DNA from: Halicephalobus mephisto
Lineage: Eukaryota > Nematoda > Chromadorea > Rhabditida > Panagrolaimidae
Assembly (NCBI GenBank): GCA_009193035.1
Contig: SWDT01000033.1
Coordinates: 124,001 to 188,000, forward strand
DNA length: 64,000 bases
Direction of reading: 5' to 3'
Position 1 is the first letter of the stretch. Every line of letters begins with the position of its first letter. Below, piece after piece: positions 11,488-23,697 of this stretch. The translations under genes and the position numbers were made by a program. The notes under the pieces were generated by a model, which made no database searches, was not told the origin of the DNA, and saw only the letters and a program-made list of their open reading frames with translations.

Positions 11488-12912
11488 ATGATAAACAGTT
11501 TATTCATCGTCAACACTTCTTGGTAAATTTTTATTTCTTGTTTTTATTTAATAATTTCATTTCAGTGATATATTACTTGAAAAACACTACAAATCTGTTA
11601 TCCATAGAAGTATTTGTGATTATTTCTTTGATGTCCAGAAGAAAGAAGAAAATCCAGAGGATGTGCTGCCAGTTATTCCGACTCCACACCATTATTTGAT
11701 CAACATCTACCACAACCAACTGTACCTAATTGCAGTCACAACGACAGAGAGTAAGTTTTGGTCTATTTTCATATATAAGAGTTTATTTCTAGCCTCTCCG
11801 TTGATGGTGATTGAGGTCCTCCATAGGATTGTCCAGACTTTTACTGAGTACTTTGACGAATGCTCTGATGCCACCATCAAAGAAAACCTCGTTATTGTTT
11901 TCGAGATCTTGGATGAGGTTCTGGATAATGGATTCCCCTTAACGATGGAGTTGAATGTCCTTCAAGACTTGATCAAGCCGCCTAATTTCCTCAGATCCAT
12001 CAGGAACCAAGTGACAGGCGAAACCAACCATTCGGAGGTTCTCCCTACCGGGCAATTGTCGAATGTACCTTGGAGAAGGGCTGGAGTCAAGTACACCAAC
12101 AATGAAGCTTACTTCGACGTTATTGAGGAGATTGACGCCATCATCGACAAACAAGGCTCAACTGTTTCCGCCGAGATCCAAGGATACATCAACTGCTGTT
12201 GTAAGTTGTCTGGCATGCCAGACTTGACCATGACATTGATGAATCCCAGGATCTTGGATGATGTCAGCTTTCATCCTTGCGTGAGATTTAAACGCTGGGA
12301 GGTGGGTATTCGAAATTTCCTAGAGGAATCCATGCGTGAGTCTTTCAGAATGACAGAATGCTTTCTTTTGTGCCTCCAGATGGCAATTTCAGACTGCTTT
12401 CATATCATATTGGATCTCAAAGGTAAGTTCTGATGGAACCACCGATAGTTAACTGTTCTAATTCCAGTATGGTGGCAATTCCCATCTACGTCCGTCACAA
12501 CATCGTCATGAAGAACGGAGGCGCTGGAAAACTAGAACTCACCGTCGGACCTAAACAAAGCATGGGGAAAATGCTAGAAGAAGTAGTGATCGAGATCAAC
12601 ATGCCCAAGCCTGTCCAGAACTGCAACCTTATCCCGAGCCACGGGAAGTACAATTTCGACCCCACGTCGAAAGTGATGCAGTGGAACATCGGCAAGATCG
12701 AGCTCGGGAAGCCACCAACACTCAAGGGAACCATGTCTATCACCGGAAATCCCGATCTCGAAAGTCCTCCAATCAATGTGAAATTCAGAATCAACCAACT
12801 CGCAGTTTCCGGACTGAAGGTGAATCGACTCGACGTTATCGGAGAAACCTTCAGGTGCTTCAAGGGAGTCAAGTACGTTACCAAAGCCGGCAAGTTCCAA
12901 GTCCGAACATGA
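11488..12912 (+). CDS. apm-3: AP-3 adaptor complex mu subunit
   Basis: The five-exon model is 11488-11522, 11566-11750, 11793-12301, 12349-12422 and 12468-12912, giving 415 residues (human AP3M1 has 418). The N-terminal longin-like domain starts MINSLFIVNTSCDILLEK. The linker contains LPTGQLSNVPWRRAGVKY. The mu homology domain contains AYFDVIEEIDAIIDK and ends GVKYVTKAGKFQVRT, as in other AP-3 mu chains. AP-3 sorts cargo carrying tyrosine-based signals from endosomes or trans-Golgi to lysosome-related organelles such as worm gut granules. The acceptor at 12348 gives WENDRMLSFVPPDGNFR, in line with the family. From memory, C. elegans apm-3 is X-linked and not next to EFL1. Confidence 0.95.
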
Positions 12913-13395
12913 TTAACTTCCATATGACAAATGTTTACTTTTAAATTATTTATTTCTTGACATTCAAATCGATTCGATCCAAGTATCGAATAAAGAAATG
13001 ATTGCAGCATCTAATTAAAAGCTGCCTGAGACAAAGGCGAAATCTAAACTCAATTCGAGCATTGAAAATCTTTTCGTATATGGATTCTCCCCGTAAAATC
13101 GCTCCGTAAAAATAAGAGAACCGAAAAAACACGCAAATATGTATCAAGGCGATAACATTACACTAATCACGCGGTTTTTGGAAATAATAACAAATTAATA
13201 TTCTGGAGATGATTATGCAAAGCTAAAGTCCGCGTAGAGTGAGATTAGAGGAGAACCTGTAAATTTGAGTAATATCAACCTGGGGAATTAGTTAAAGGTA
13301 GAAATGCTTGAGTATCGTTCCATGTCATCGAGAGGGAAATGCAGGAGCACTTTGAGGATGGCTATAGTAAGCTATATACAACTTTGTGGGGGAAG
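12913..13395. other. convergent intergenic spacer
   Basis: 3' flanks of apm-3 (+) and the TMEM98-like gene (-). AT-rich, with no further coding exon seen. Confidence 0.5.
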
Positions 13396-14389
13396 TTAAT
13401 TTGTCGATGGATCTGCGGGGGCTTCGTCTGGAGCTCCGAGGAGTTCTTTTCTAGATTCTTCGTTTTGCCTCAAAGAGACTGCGACTTCAGGTCTCGAAGC
13501 GACAGGAGTTCTGTTCTGGACGGAGGCTGGAGGGGGTCCAGTGATGATCGGGGTATTCCTCTTTTCCGGGGGCGTTCTTCTGGAGCCACTCGAAGGAGTC
13601 CCTTGGACGGGTTTCGGCTGGCCTCCATTGGCAACTATGTGAGCGTTCTCGCTCGCCTGCTCTACCGCCACCTGGAGGAACTGCTGATGGTTTTCCATCT
13701 CCTTGATGATGTTTCCGAAAACCTCTTTGTACTTAGGGTTCATCAAATAGAAAGGAGAAACCAGACTCCAGCAAGTGGTGACAAGAGCCACTACTCTCGC
13801 TTCGATGAGTCTGACATCGACATTAGGAGCAGCCATTGACTTCAGGAGATCGTCGAATCTAGGAACGACCTTCGCTGTGGCCTGACAAATGACGTCGTTG
13901 AGTTGAGGAGATATGGCGTTCAGAGGAATCTTGGCCAATTTGTCCGTCAGAGTATGGCAGAGCTTGAGGACAGCGACACAGTGCTCCAGAATACCCGAAA
14001 CATCATAGACCCATTGGTTACTACTCAGTGCTTGGGCTGAAAACCGAAATTTCACTTCAAATGTCATCTTCAAACTCCATGAGCAATTTCACTCTTGGAG
14101 AACGTTTCATGTATGAAACCCTTATCCAAAAAGAATTCGTATATAAAACTACAATCGGGATAGTTCCAGGTGCTGGAACAGCTAAAAACTTACATATATG
14201 AGGACTAAGTTGGATGATATCGTCGACATTCTCTTGTCGCAGTTTGGAGAATCTCAAAGACTGATCTATCAGGAGTCTGTTGTACTCATATCTTCTTCTG
14301 CACATAATCACCAGGAGAATGAAGGAGAACACAAAAACACAACCAAGGACGGTAAGCGCCAATATCACGGCGATATCCATATTCAGCAT
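13396..14389 (-). CDS. TMEM98-like membrane protein
   Basis: The two-exon model is 14194-14389 and 13396-14036, giving 278 residues. An N-terminal transmembrane helix (about residues 5-28) is followed by Cys-Arg residues. A conserved domain then contains SPHISQALSSNQWVYDVSGILEHCVAVLKLCHTLTDKLA, aligning with vertebrate TMEM98 (interrupted here: SPHISQALSS, then WVYDVSG, then LKLCHTLTDKL). The splice at 14194/14036 is chosen because it restores that alignment. The C-terminal 75 residues are rich in Pro, Ser, Arg and Glu, an extension I do not recall in human TMEM98. Vertebrate TMEM98 is a membrane protein linked to eye growth and to restraint of the MYRF transcription factor. The worm role is not shown here. 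Confidence 0.8.
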
Positions 14390-14817
14390 TTGCTTGTAAT
14401 TGACGAAATATTGGGAAAGTTGTTGTTTTTTGTCACATACTAATATCCGTCAACTATAATGATAACGGGAGTTAATCCGATTGCGAATGTCGAGGATGAA
14501 CTGAAAAAAGATAAAATAAAAACATCAAAAACAGCCGCGAGCAAAGGCCAAACTCAAATTTGATTTTCCGGAAGCAGGAAACACAGAAAAACAAAAACTG
14601 GACATGGCATCAAAAATCGAGGGCAAATAAAGAAGAGCTAGTTAATTGAATTCAGAAAGATGTAGGAAATTGCTCGGATAGTGACTGCAAGATGATTCAC
14701 GGGGCATCATGGAAGATTAATTCTCGGAAATTCCAATGAGAAGAATCACGAATAGTAAACGGAAAATTCGGAAATTGGGGTTTTTTGGATGCTATTCAAG
14801 CTCATTCCCATTGGGAG

Positions 14818-14975
14818 TAATCTTGGATGTCTAGAAATACTCAAAGATTAGGATTCTTCAAACACTAATTTCTTTATCGAAGTTTCCAGCGAAAATAATT
14901 ATAGATAGTGGCAGGAAAATCCGGATCTTTGGATTTTCTAATCACTATCCATGATTACTCATTAAATGTGAGTTA
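14818..14975. repeat. GATAGTGTC palindrome cluster
   Basis: Degenerate units with a GATAGTG arm and a CACTATCC arm, followed by the spacer motif ATGATTACT. Same family as the other clusters in this window. Confidence 0.55.
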
Positions 14976-16234
14976 TGGAGAGTACCAAAAAAACTCCAAT
15001 TTCCAGATTTCTCAGCAACTACCCAACGTTGTTTTCACCAAGAATCAAAATTATTCTCATTTCCATGATGACGAAAGTAAAGTTCCCTAAAGATCATCAA
15101 CCAATGGCCAAAGAAAACAAGGAATTCCTTGGAAAGTAAGAAACTCCGGCACTACCTCACTCTAATTAACTTTCTGTTCAGAAAACACTTCCGAGTGAAG
15201 TACCGAAGTGGCTATGCTGGGAAACAAATTTATAGTCAGAATCTACACGAGAAAATACACATAGCAGTCTTCTCAGGCAACAAATCCGCCCCGGCATCTA
15301 CCCGTTTTAATCCAGTGATTGAAGATAAAAAAGTATATAAACGAAAGAATTTCGCGCGCAGGGGAACAAAACCAAACCTATCCTTAAAGGTCGTTATTTG
15401 CCAGAAACCAATCAAAATCTCATCCTCGTCAAGGAAGCGGGACTGTTGCGCAAGAAAAAAATCTCTAGAATCGCGCGACCTTGGAACAACGCGTACGCAC
15501 TTTTTTCTTTTTGCTGTTTCTTCTTTTTTTCTGTGCAGGAAAAAAGACCCTGACAAAAAACAGTGTCCGTAAATAAATCTGTCCGTGTTGGCTGGATTAG
15601 TTTGTCCGTGTCGTACCATCCGTCTTTCCTCTGCCTGGGCGAGGAATTGTGTTTCAGCTGCTCTCGTGGCCATCAAATTTATATTTGAGATTTTCCCAGT
15701 TTTGTATTTATGGAGAGTAATAATTAGTTGTCGAACTTTAATCTTCTCAACTTGCCCGAGATTGTCCCTAAGTTCTGTCCAATTCGTCGAATTTCTTGGT
15801 CTTTAAACGAGTCGTGTTGTTTTCGTCCGGTCTTCGATTTTTACATTGCCTCAGGCGTCGAGAATCAACCACAATTGGACTGCTATTGGGAAAAATTGTT
15901 TTTGTCAATGTCGTCAAAAACAAAGTTATTAAAGGAGAAATACCTTTTTTCCTATTGATTTTTCCATTTTATTAAATTTCATTTTATTTGCCTCTGGCAA
16001 TGCAATTTGTTTAGTAATCAAATGATCTTGAGAGATTACGAAAATGACGTTAGTTTCCAATGTAATATTGATTAGCCACGGGCCAGATTTTGCAACTGTT
16101 TTCCTTAGGGCAAAGTGGACACAGTTACTCAAGTTTTGAATGATGTTTTTTATGGACTTTGTGTGGGTTTATTTTCTTTGTTTTTCAATGGGACAAGATT
16201 GAATAATATCTGGAAAATCCATAAATTAAAATTC

Positions 16235-16505
16235 TACGGACACTATTTATATTTTTCCAATAGGGAACTCATGGATAGTGTTTGAGAAGTCCCAGTTGAA
16301 TTTCCTGATTACTATCCAAGGTCACTCCGGTGTTAAGTTCAGTGAGAAAAATAGCAGATAGTGTCCGAAAGATGTGGATTCTCTCATTTCCCAAACACTA
16401 TCCAAGATTTCTTCCTATGGAAAGCTCAACGAGAAAATAGTTGATAATGTTTCGGAAATTCCAGTTTCTTCATTTTCCAGTCATTATTCAACGTTTCCGT
16501 TGAGC
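16235..16505. repeat. GATAGTGTC palindrome cluster
   Basis: About three tandem imperfect units of roughly 100 bp. Each has GGATAGTGTYYG on one side and ACACTATCCAAG on the other, separated by T/A-rich sequence, with a spacer ending in TTGAG or TTGAA. Confidence 0.75.
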
Positions 16506-17309
16506 TTTTCCACTTTGCTTCACATATTTCGTAAGAATTTCTAAGTCAGTCTACCAGGGAAACAATCGAAATGCTAATACTCCCAAAAATCTTAGTCCAC
16601 GTAAAGAGCAATCAATATTTGCGCTTAGATTTTGTTACCTTTATCGAAAACGAAAATTTTGCTCATTATCTGTTGACTATTTAAATCTTTCAACTTTATC
16701 GTTTATTCTGTAACAAACACCACGTTTTTTTTCATTCATCAATCCTGTGACTTCTCTCCAAAAATGAGAGTCAGGCAATTTTCCCTCTGGCGTCATGGCA
16801 CTCCTTTCTGGATTTCTCCAAAGCTCCTGTTTTTTAAGCTTCGCGTACTCGAGAAATTCCAGCTTTTTATTTTTTATTAGAGGAACCATTTCTGAACAAG
16901 ATAACGTGTTTACCGCTTCCTTCACGTTTCCTCAAAAACCGCAATGGCATTTGACGAGATTGTTTTTTCTTTTGCCGTGACTTTGAAGTTTTTCATGCTT
17001 GGAACTTGATCTTTGAAAAGTGAGGTTTGATGACGGAAACAGCCTTTGACCACCTTGTGCCAGTGCCATGCCGTGGTTCAGAGAAGGCAATGTGGATTGG
17101 TTTTCCTCATGTTGAGATTTCCTTTTGCTCTTATTAGTAGAATTACTTTGCTTTTTTATTTTTATTTATAGCCGTGGAAATGGTGTTTTGAGAATCTCTA
17201 GTTATTTTTCGAAATCCTTTTTAATTATATCTCTGTAACGTCTTTGAATAGTACTTAGAAATTGCAATTTGTTAGTTTTCTTAGCACCATTGAAAATTAC
17301 TCCTAATAA

Positions 17310-17590
17310 GCACGTGGATAGTGTCCAGAAAGTCCAATTTTGCAAGGTTTTTAAGCATTATCCAAGATTATTGCCGATGAGGAAATTCGTGTATGGTGTT
17401 AGGAAATCCTAATTTTTATTTTCTGGACATTTTCCAATGGTGTTTTTAATGAAAGAACATGTGGATAATGTCTAGATATTTTCAAATTTAAATTTCACAG
17501 ACACTATCTGACGTTTTTTCAATAAAAAATTCATGGACAATGTCTGGAAAGTTTCAATTTTCCAATCTTCTAAACTATTTAGGATTGCTG
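17310..17590. repeat. GATAGTGTC palindrome cluster
   Basis: About three tandem units with GGATAGTGTCC or GGATAATGTCT arms opposite ACTATCTGA- or TTATCCAAG-type arms. Confidence 0.7.
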
Positions 17591-18189
17591 GGACTAAAGT
17601 CAATGATCTGTAGTTCTCATCTTTGTACTTTGATCTTTACTAGCAGTAGGTTACTCATCCGGTTATAATCTCTTGCAAGTAGCATTAGATGATTCATTTG
17701 CAAATAATATCATTACCCTATTTTGTCAAATTCGATACACCACCGACCTAAGGAAATGGCAAGAAATTATATTCTTTTCGGGCTCTTCCTCATCTATTTT
17801 TTCTGAATTAGTTCCCAATATAAGACGAGGACCTAAATTTAAACCGACTGAGAGCTTTCTTAATTCGTCTTTCAATTTCAAAAACCTTCCCGAAAAGGAT
17901 GAGTGCCAACTTAAGTTTTTTATTTCCCATAGGTTCTGCAAAACTTTGCCAAAAATAGAACTGGCAAGTTTGACGAAAGGTTTATTAAATATCAAGTGTT
18001 TTCCTGAGGGGCAGAAATTGGGAAACGACCCGAGTGAAAACTGGCACAACTTCTATTGAGTTGATAGAAATATTTTCCTGAGTTCAAACATCATTCGTGT
18101 ACACAGTCGTCGAGGCCTTACTTGGGGAACAGGCGCTTTTTACGTAGAGTTGCGTAGTTAGTATCTGGAAATGTGAAAGTTGGAATTCC

Positions 18190-18500
18190 ACAAACTCCAT
18201 TGACATTTACCGTTGTCATAAATAGTATTGAATAGTGTCTGGAACATTTGGGAATTAAAATCTTTTAGACATCTGAGATTACTTTTAATAAGTCTTAACT
18301 GAAATTAATCCTAGATATCATCTAGAAATCTAAATTTCTGAGTTTTGCAGTCATTATTCATATTCATTTCCCTTGTGATTAACCTTGGGTAGTGTCTAGA
18401 GAATTGGGAAGTCAGGACTTCCAGGACACCGTCCAAGACTTATCTCGTTGAATCTTGGCTGGAAATAATCCTGAATAGAGTCGAGGAAATCCAATTCTAC
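18190..18500. repeat. GATAGTGTC palindrome cluster
   Basis: Three to four more degenerate units, with GAATAGTGTCTGGA and GGGTAGTGTCTAGA arms and reduced partner arms. Older than the 16 kb cluster, judging by divergence. Confidence 0.6.
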
Positions 18501-20029
18501 AAGGTTTTCGAATATGATTCAAGTTCCTATGAAGACTGACGAATCGGATCTACGAGTATCTACAAGACCCCCATTTCGCACTTTTGAGCTGAGAAATACC
18601 CAGACAATTTCTATCTTACCAGTCAGCATTCAATTTCCCAACCTAACGCGAGAGCACTCTTCCTCTTTCCAGATATGATTTGGACTTTTTCGCGAACTCT
18701 CTTCAAACTTTCTTCTCTCGAAGTAGTTGCACTTTATTTTTTCTGATTGGCTTATCTTATTTCCCAAACTTCTTTGTAAATATCCATCTAATTTGACCTC
18801 TAAGAACTCTCAGCTACATTGATTGCCTTAGCAACCAAACTTCCAAAGACTTGAAGTGACTTTTTTGCTCTCGTAACGTAAGAAGTCTCCTGATATCCAA
18901 CTCGAGAGTGTCTGTCTTTTCCTCTCGTTCGCGCAGTCCACAAGAAAGCCTGGCTGAGTCAACGTTGGATTTGACTTGGGAAGACTTTTTTCCTTTTGGG
19001 GAGCTTCTTGAAGCAATTTTTCTCTCTAGTTCAAGTTTTGCTTTATTGATTAGTTTTTTAACGAATTTTCCAATTGGAGTTTTATTGAAAAGGGCAACAA
19101 GGAAATTCACAGAATTCTCATCGAGACCAATTCTGGTTTTTTCGCGTTTTTATTAAGTACTACATACTGAAATAATTATTGATTTCTCCACCAACCTCAT
19201 GTTGACAAATTTTATAAATTTTTAACAGACTGGAATAAGACCACGAGATCCCTAACCCACTGAATTCATAATCATTGACTAAATTCTCAAAAGATTCAAA
19301 ATCTGCTTGTACTTTTATTCAACTTGCGGAATTAATGAATTCCGTCAAGTGTCGCTCTTCAGTAAACACGAGTTATCCTTTGGTGGATGAAATTCAACCT
19401 TTTGTTTCCATAATTTTCCTCGAGTTTTGCACGCTCCCGTGCCCGGAAGCGTTGTAGTTGTTACTTTTTCGAAACTTGGGTTTTTAATTGAAGGCCAATA
19501 TATTAGTTCATAAAAAATTCAAAACGTGTTTTACGACAGGACCAATACTTTCTTGTTTTTATTTTTATGGAAATCAGTGAGGTTCTATTGTTTTGGGTGG
19601 ATTATCATAAAATTCCAGAATAATAGCTACTTGACGAAGTAATAGAAATTCATTGATTCATTTTAAAGTGGCAAAAAGGAATTGGTCCTTCCACGAATAC
19701 CACTGAACTCTTCTCACCCACGGCTTTGATTACTGATCCTTTAATTAAAAATTTAATTTTTTAAACTTTAGTTGAAAACCAAAGCTCACGTTTCTTCTTA
19801 TTTTTTGTCCGCGGATTATCCAGATTACCGTTGGCTATCAATAAATGCCACTCTAGAATCCTTTTGAGATCCTTTATTTCCATACACTAGAATTAGCAGT
19901 GTCTGGTTACTGGTTCGATAGCTTTGCAAAAGCAAGATTGAATAACTAAAAAATAGATATTGGAAAGTTTCCGATATTATCAGTGATTTTTCCATCGAAT
20001 TGTCCACTGAAAGTCGTTGGTGGATGATG

Positions 20030-20255
20030 TCTGAAAAACTCCGATTTCTAAACTTTCTAGACACTATTGAATATTTTTTCTTCTGAATTTTCACGAGAAC
20101 CAATGTCAGATAGTAATTGAGAAATCCAAAAAGTACAATTTTCTAGCCATTATCCATAATTATTTCTACTAGGCAATTTAATGAGAACGATGTTGGATAG
20201 TGCCTAGAAAATATGAATTTCCTAATTTCCCAGACACTATCTAAAATTGTCCTGA
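20030..20255. repeat. GATAGTGTC palindrome cluster
   Basis: About two units just upstream of ensa-1. The clearest has GGATAGTGCCTAGAAA opposite CCCAGACACTATCTAA. Confidence 0.7.
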
Positions 20256-20417
20256 GTAAAATTGATGCGTGACACGACTATTTAATCGTTTTTTCCTGGT
20301 TTGAAACTGAACTTGATTTTTCAGGATTGCTCCTCATCTCTGGTAATAAGACTGTCACCCACTCCGAAGCGACTTTGCCTTCGCAGCTACGAGGAACTGC
20401 AATCCCAGTCGGCATCA

Positions 20418-20999
20418 ATGATGCGAGACGATTGTAAAACAGAAAATATAGACGACGTTAGCGTCGAAAAACAACAGGAGATGCTTCTGATGAACAAGCT
20501 GAATGCCAGTGGCAAAGCACCTCCGAAATCACAGAGCAGCTTCTTGCAGAAGAAGCTTCAGCAGAGAGTAAGTTTATTCCTCACGGATTTTTATTTAATT
20601 CAAATAATTTCATGTTTAAATTGTAACTCAAATTTTTAGAAATTCTTTGATTCTGGAGACTATGCTATGAATCAAGACAAGGAAAAGAAGCACCCCAGAC
20701 CCCCGGCTCTCGCTGGAGTTCCAGGCTTCAAGAAACCTGAGCTCCCTCCGGCCCTGAAGCAGCAACTCCAAGAAGAAGCTGCCCCTTCGAAGCCCCTCTC
20801 TCCGCCCCAGACTACTCTTACCGCGGGTTCCCCCTCCTCCGGTGACGAACAAGAAGAACATCTTGTGATCCCCCGACCAGACACAGTCCCCCAACGGAAG
20901 GCCTCGATCCTCCACCCCTCTGCTCACTCAAAGCTAAGTCCTCAACCCCTCATTCACCACGAAACACACGAGGAACTCCTCTCATCTCCACAAAACTGA
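20418..20999 (+). CDS. ensa-1: endosulfine/ARPP-19 family PP2A inhibitor
   Basis: The two-exon model is 20418-20567 and 20640-20999, giving 169 residues from the first of two adjacent ATGs. The diagnostic FDSGDY motif spans residues 53-58, straight after the intron. Ser55 is the residue that Greatwall/MASTL-type kinases phosphorylate to turn the protein into an inhibitor of PP2A-B55. The preceding basic segment (SSFLQKKLQQRKF) is also typical. The C-terminal half is Pro/Ser/Glu-rich and longer than in vertebrate ENSA. A good acceptor (TTTTTCAG) at about 20317-20324 could be a trans-splice or upstream-exon junction, so an isoform with a longer N-terminus is possible. In C. elegans ensa-1 also lies near nhr-49 (K10C3, from memory). 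Confidence 0.9.
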
Positions 21000-21874
21000 A
21001 GATTTCACAATTGTTTCTTGCTCGCAATCCACACATTTCACCGTTTCCTTTTGGAATCTCTTGGCATATTCTTTCGTGTTGAGACACCGATAGTGTCAAT
21101 TTGCTTTTGACTCTAATCTAATCATCCGCATCTGTACAGGTCTTTTCTACTTGGATTAAACTATTGAAATTCTGTCTTAGTCTGATTCATGTTTCTGTTT
21201 GATTAGAAATGAATAAATTTGGAATTATCCCATTTTTGCGGAAAAATCAAAAACATAAAATTCTAGAAATTACCTCAAAGCGAGTTTTTGGGATTTTCCA
21301 GTTTAGGACAAAAATTAAACGATTGAATAAGGCAACTTTATACAGTTTTTAGAAGCATCTGAAAGTAAGTTTTTAAAATTCCCAAATAAGATTAAAGAGT
21401 GCAAAACTATTTTTGCGTAGTTCTGGAAGATCCCTAATACATCAGATAAATGCCGAAGTCCTAATACTGAAACAAAGAATTTTTATAAGCGATTTCTTAA
21501 AAACTATGGATTTCCAAAAATTTCCAAGTGAGATCAGAAATTAAACTGATATTTGTGTAAAATCTCGGGAACATCTAGTTGACTCTGGAAAATTTCATAA
21601 TCGGATGTAATTTTCTTCGATTTTATCCAACTACTGTAATCCAGAAATCTCACTAAACATGAATTGTTGTATCGATTTGGTAAAAATCGCATTTTTAAAT
21701 GGCAAAAATGATCTTGCTCTTAAAAATCTGATTTATCACGGAAAAATCAGTTTCAATTATCTCAATCCTTTACCAGCAATCAATACAATAATAAAATATA
21801 CATTCAAAGGCCTATTACCTGGAATACAACGAGAATCAGATACGGCAGGCTCCAAAATTGAGTTGTGGATGACT
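21000..21874. other. convergent intergenic spacer
   Basis: 3' flanks of ensa-1 (+) and the Ig-domain gene (-). AT-rich, with no coding exon or named repeat seen. Confidence 0.45.
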
Positions 21875-23697
21875 TCAGTCATTGTCTTCGGGTTCTGTTA
21901 TCAGAAGCTTTTGCTCTCTCCTTCGCTTCCGGCATTCACAGAAGGCAATGATGATAACCAATGTCGTCAAAATAGCGATGATCAGAAGTAATGGCCATAA
22001 CCAAGCTATGGGGGACTTTACTCTGAGCTGTCTTTCAAGTAAGAGTTCATATTGCATTGATTTTGTGTTTCGATCCAAGAAGGAATTTGTTGCTAGGCAA
22101 ACATAGACCTTTTCGTGATCGTAGGTCACATTTCGTATCGTCAAACTAGTCCCGTTAATGACATAGTGGCCTCCGGTCTGAAATCCAAGTTCAAAAATCT
22201 TCGATCGTATTTAAAGACCTACCCTGATCGGCTTACTCTCTCCAGAAACCCTCCACTGCACTCTTGGAGTAGGCAACCCCAATACAGGGCATGTCAAATG
22301 AGCATCTTGTCCTAGCATTGTCGTAACCCCAGCCCCGTCGAAGTGAAACTGCGAAGTCTCTCTGTGATCAACCCTGATGGCATGCTTGGAAAAGACGATC
22401 GGCCTCACTGAAAATAAAAATAAATCCCCAAAATAAAGATTCCAAAATAATCTTATTGGAAAATCAAATGGCCTAAATTCAAAACACTTGACGAGAAGGG
22501 TCTTTGGCAGCTGTCAAAGTTCCTCCAGAGTAAACGAAGAGCAACTTTAGAACCCTCGCAATAATCAAACTCCCATTATTTTCATAGGTGATTTTTTAGC
22601 TTAGGAAACAAAGTCACGTAAATTTTAGAATGAGAAATCATGTGATGAATGATGGGATTTTGATGGGGGTGGGGAAGAAAGAGTTGACAATGGCAGACTG
22701 ATGACTGGGAAATGAACATCATTCATAAATAAACGCAATTATTCAACGAAAGTGATCGAGGATAGTATCTAGAGAATCCAAAGAATGTGATTTTCCGGAC
22801 ACTATCCGTTATTATTTTCAATAAAAGTCAAGAATAAGATTCAAAAATAGAGATTTTTCAGATATCCCTCATAATTCTCAATGAACGTAGTAGCAAATAA
22901 TGTCCAGAAAATTATTACTTTCCGGACACTAGCCATCATTGCTCTCAACGAAAGCAGAAATGTAGTGCTTAGAAAATCCGGAAATTACAATTTTCCAGAC
23001 ACTATTCAAAACTACTTCCGTTGAACTGTTGCCAAATCTTGAAAAGAGTCCAAGAAATCTAAATTTTCTAATTTCTAACCACTATCCAAGATTTCTTCTG
23101 GAAATATAATGTAAAAAACCCACAGTAAACTTCAATATATCCAGTAGTGTTCCCTTGCTCAGTCTCCAATTCACAACTCCATCGTCCAGCTTCTGTCACC
23201 AGAACATTGGGTGCTGTCAGATTTGCTGTCATACTCCCTGTCATGTTGTTTCCGATAATTCTTGGTTCATAGATCGATAGAGGAGATCGGAAAATTGCTC
23301 TTTTCAGCGGTAATGGGGTTCTTTTCCCGTCATTGACGTCGACAGCCTGACACCAGAGTACCAGGGGTTCAGAGGAATGCATGGGGGTCATCCCTACTGA
23401 TTTTCCCGCTTTTACCTAAAATAACCAATTCAACAAAAATTGCTTCATTTTTTCCGGGAAGTTTATTCTATTGACATCTATTTTTTGAATTCACCCAGCC
23501 GTAAACCCAGTTCCTCCAAAGCTGGCAATGTCGTCAATTCCCCCAGGAACAATTGATAAATAGGATTATCTTTGGTAAACACTAACCTGAATAACGCCAT
23601 TGGGGGATCCCTTGGCACGGAGCTCCGATAATACACCCGGCGAGATCAATAAAAGGAAAAATAATTGTATAGAAAACGCGCCGGGAAGCGGCATCAT
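21875..23697 (-). CDS. two-Ig membrane protein, basigin/neuroplastin-like
   Basis: The four-exon model is 23587-23697, 23124-23415, 22223-22407 and 21875-22177, giving 296 residues. The signal peptide is residues about 1-25 (hydrophobic IQLFFLLLISPGVLS). The first Ig-like domain has VLWCQA and WSCELET as its cysteine strands; the second has HLTCPVLGLPTPRVQW and VYVCLATNS. A single transmembrane helix follows (about residues 250-272, WLWPLLLIIAILTTLVIIIA), then a short cytoplasmic tail with a basic cluster and acidic end. The juxtamembrane VKSPIAWLWP resembles basigin/neuroplastin, which chaperone monocarboxylate transporters and act in adhesion. Unlike basigin, I see no glutamate inside the membrane helix. 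Intron 2 carries a cluster of the GATAGTGTC repeat. NxT/S sites suggest glycosylation. Confidence 0.75.
22735..23100. repeat. GATAGTGTC palindrome cluster in Ig-gene intron
   Basis: About four units within intron 2 of the Ig-domain gene. Arms such as GGATAGTATCTAGA opposite CCGGACACTATCC, with a CTCAACGAAAG or TTCAATAAAAG spacer between units. Confidence 0.75.

Larger units (their letters stand above)
14390..20417. other. gene-poor region with repeats
   Basis: Six kilobases between the TMEM98-like and ensa-1 genes. It holds five clusters of the GATAGTGTC palindrome repeat, listed separately. Open frames of 80-146 codons occur on both strands (around 15.2-15.7, 16.7-16.9, 17.7-18.06 and 18.8-19.1 kb). 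Several overlap each other head-to-tail and none has splice partners or a recognisable domain. Upstream untranslated exons or promoter elements of ensa-1 may be present. Confidence 0.4.

Noticed and set aside
15129..15676. Overlapping frames of ~146 codons on both strands
   Set aside because: Both strands are open over the same stretch, so at most one can be coding. Neither shows a domain or splice partner; probably a base-composition effect.
17673..18059. 128-codon plus-strand and 107-codon minus-strand frames
   Set aside because: Mutually overlapping, between repeat clusters, with no recognisable motif.
18814..19156. 98-codon minus and 82-codon plus frames upstream of ensa-1
   Set aside because: I considered them as 5' exons of ensa-1 or a small gene, but found no in-frame splice leading to the ensa-1 exon.
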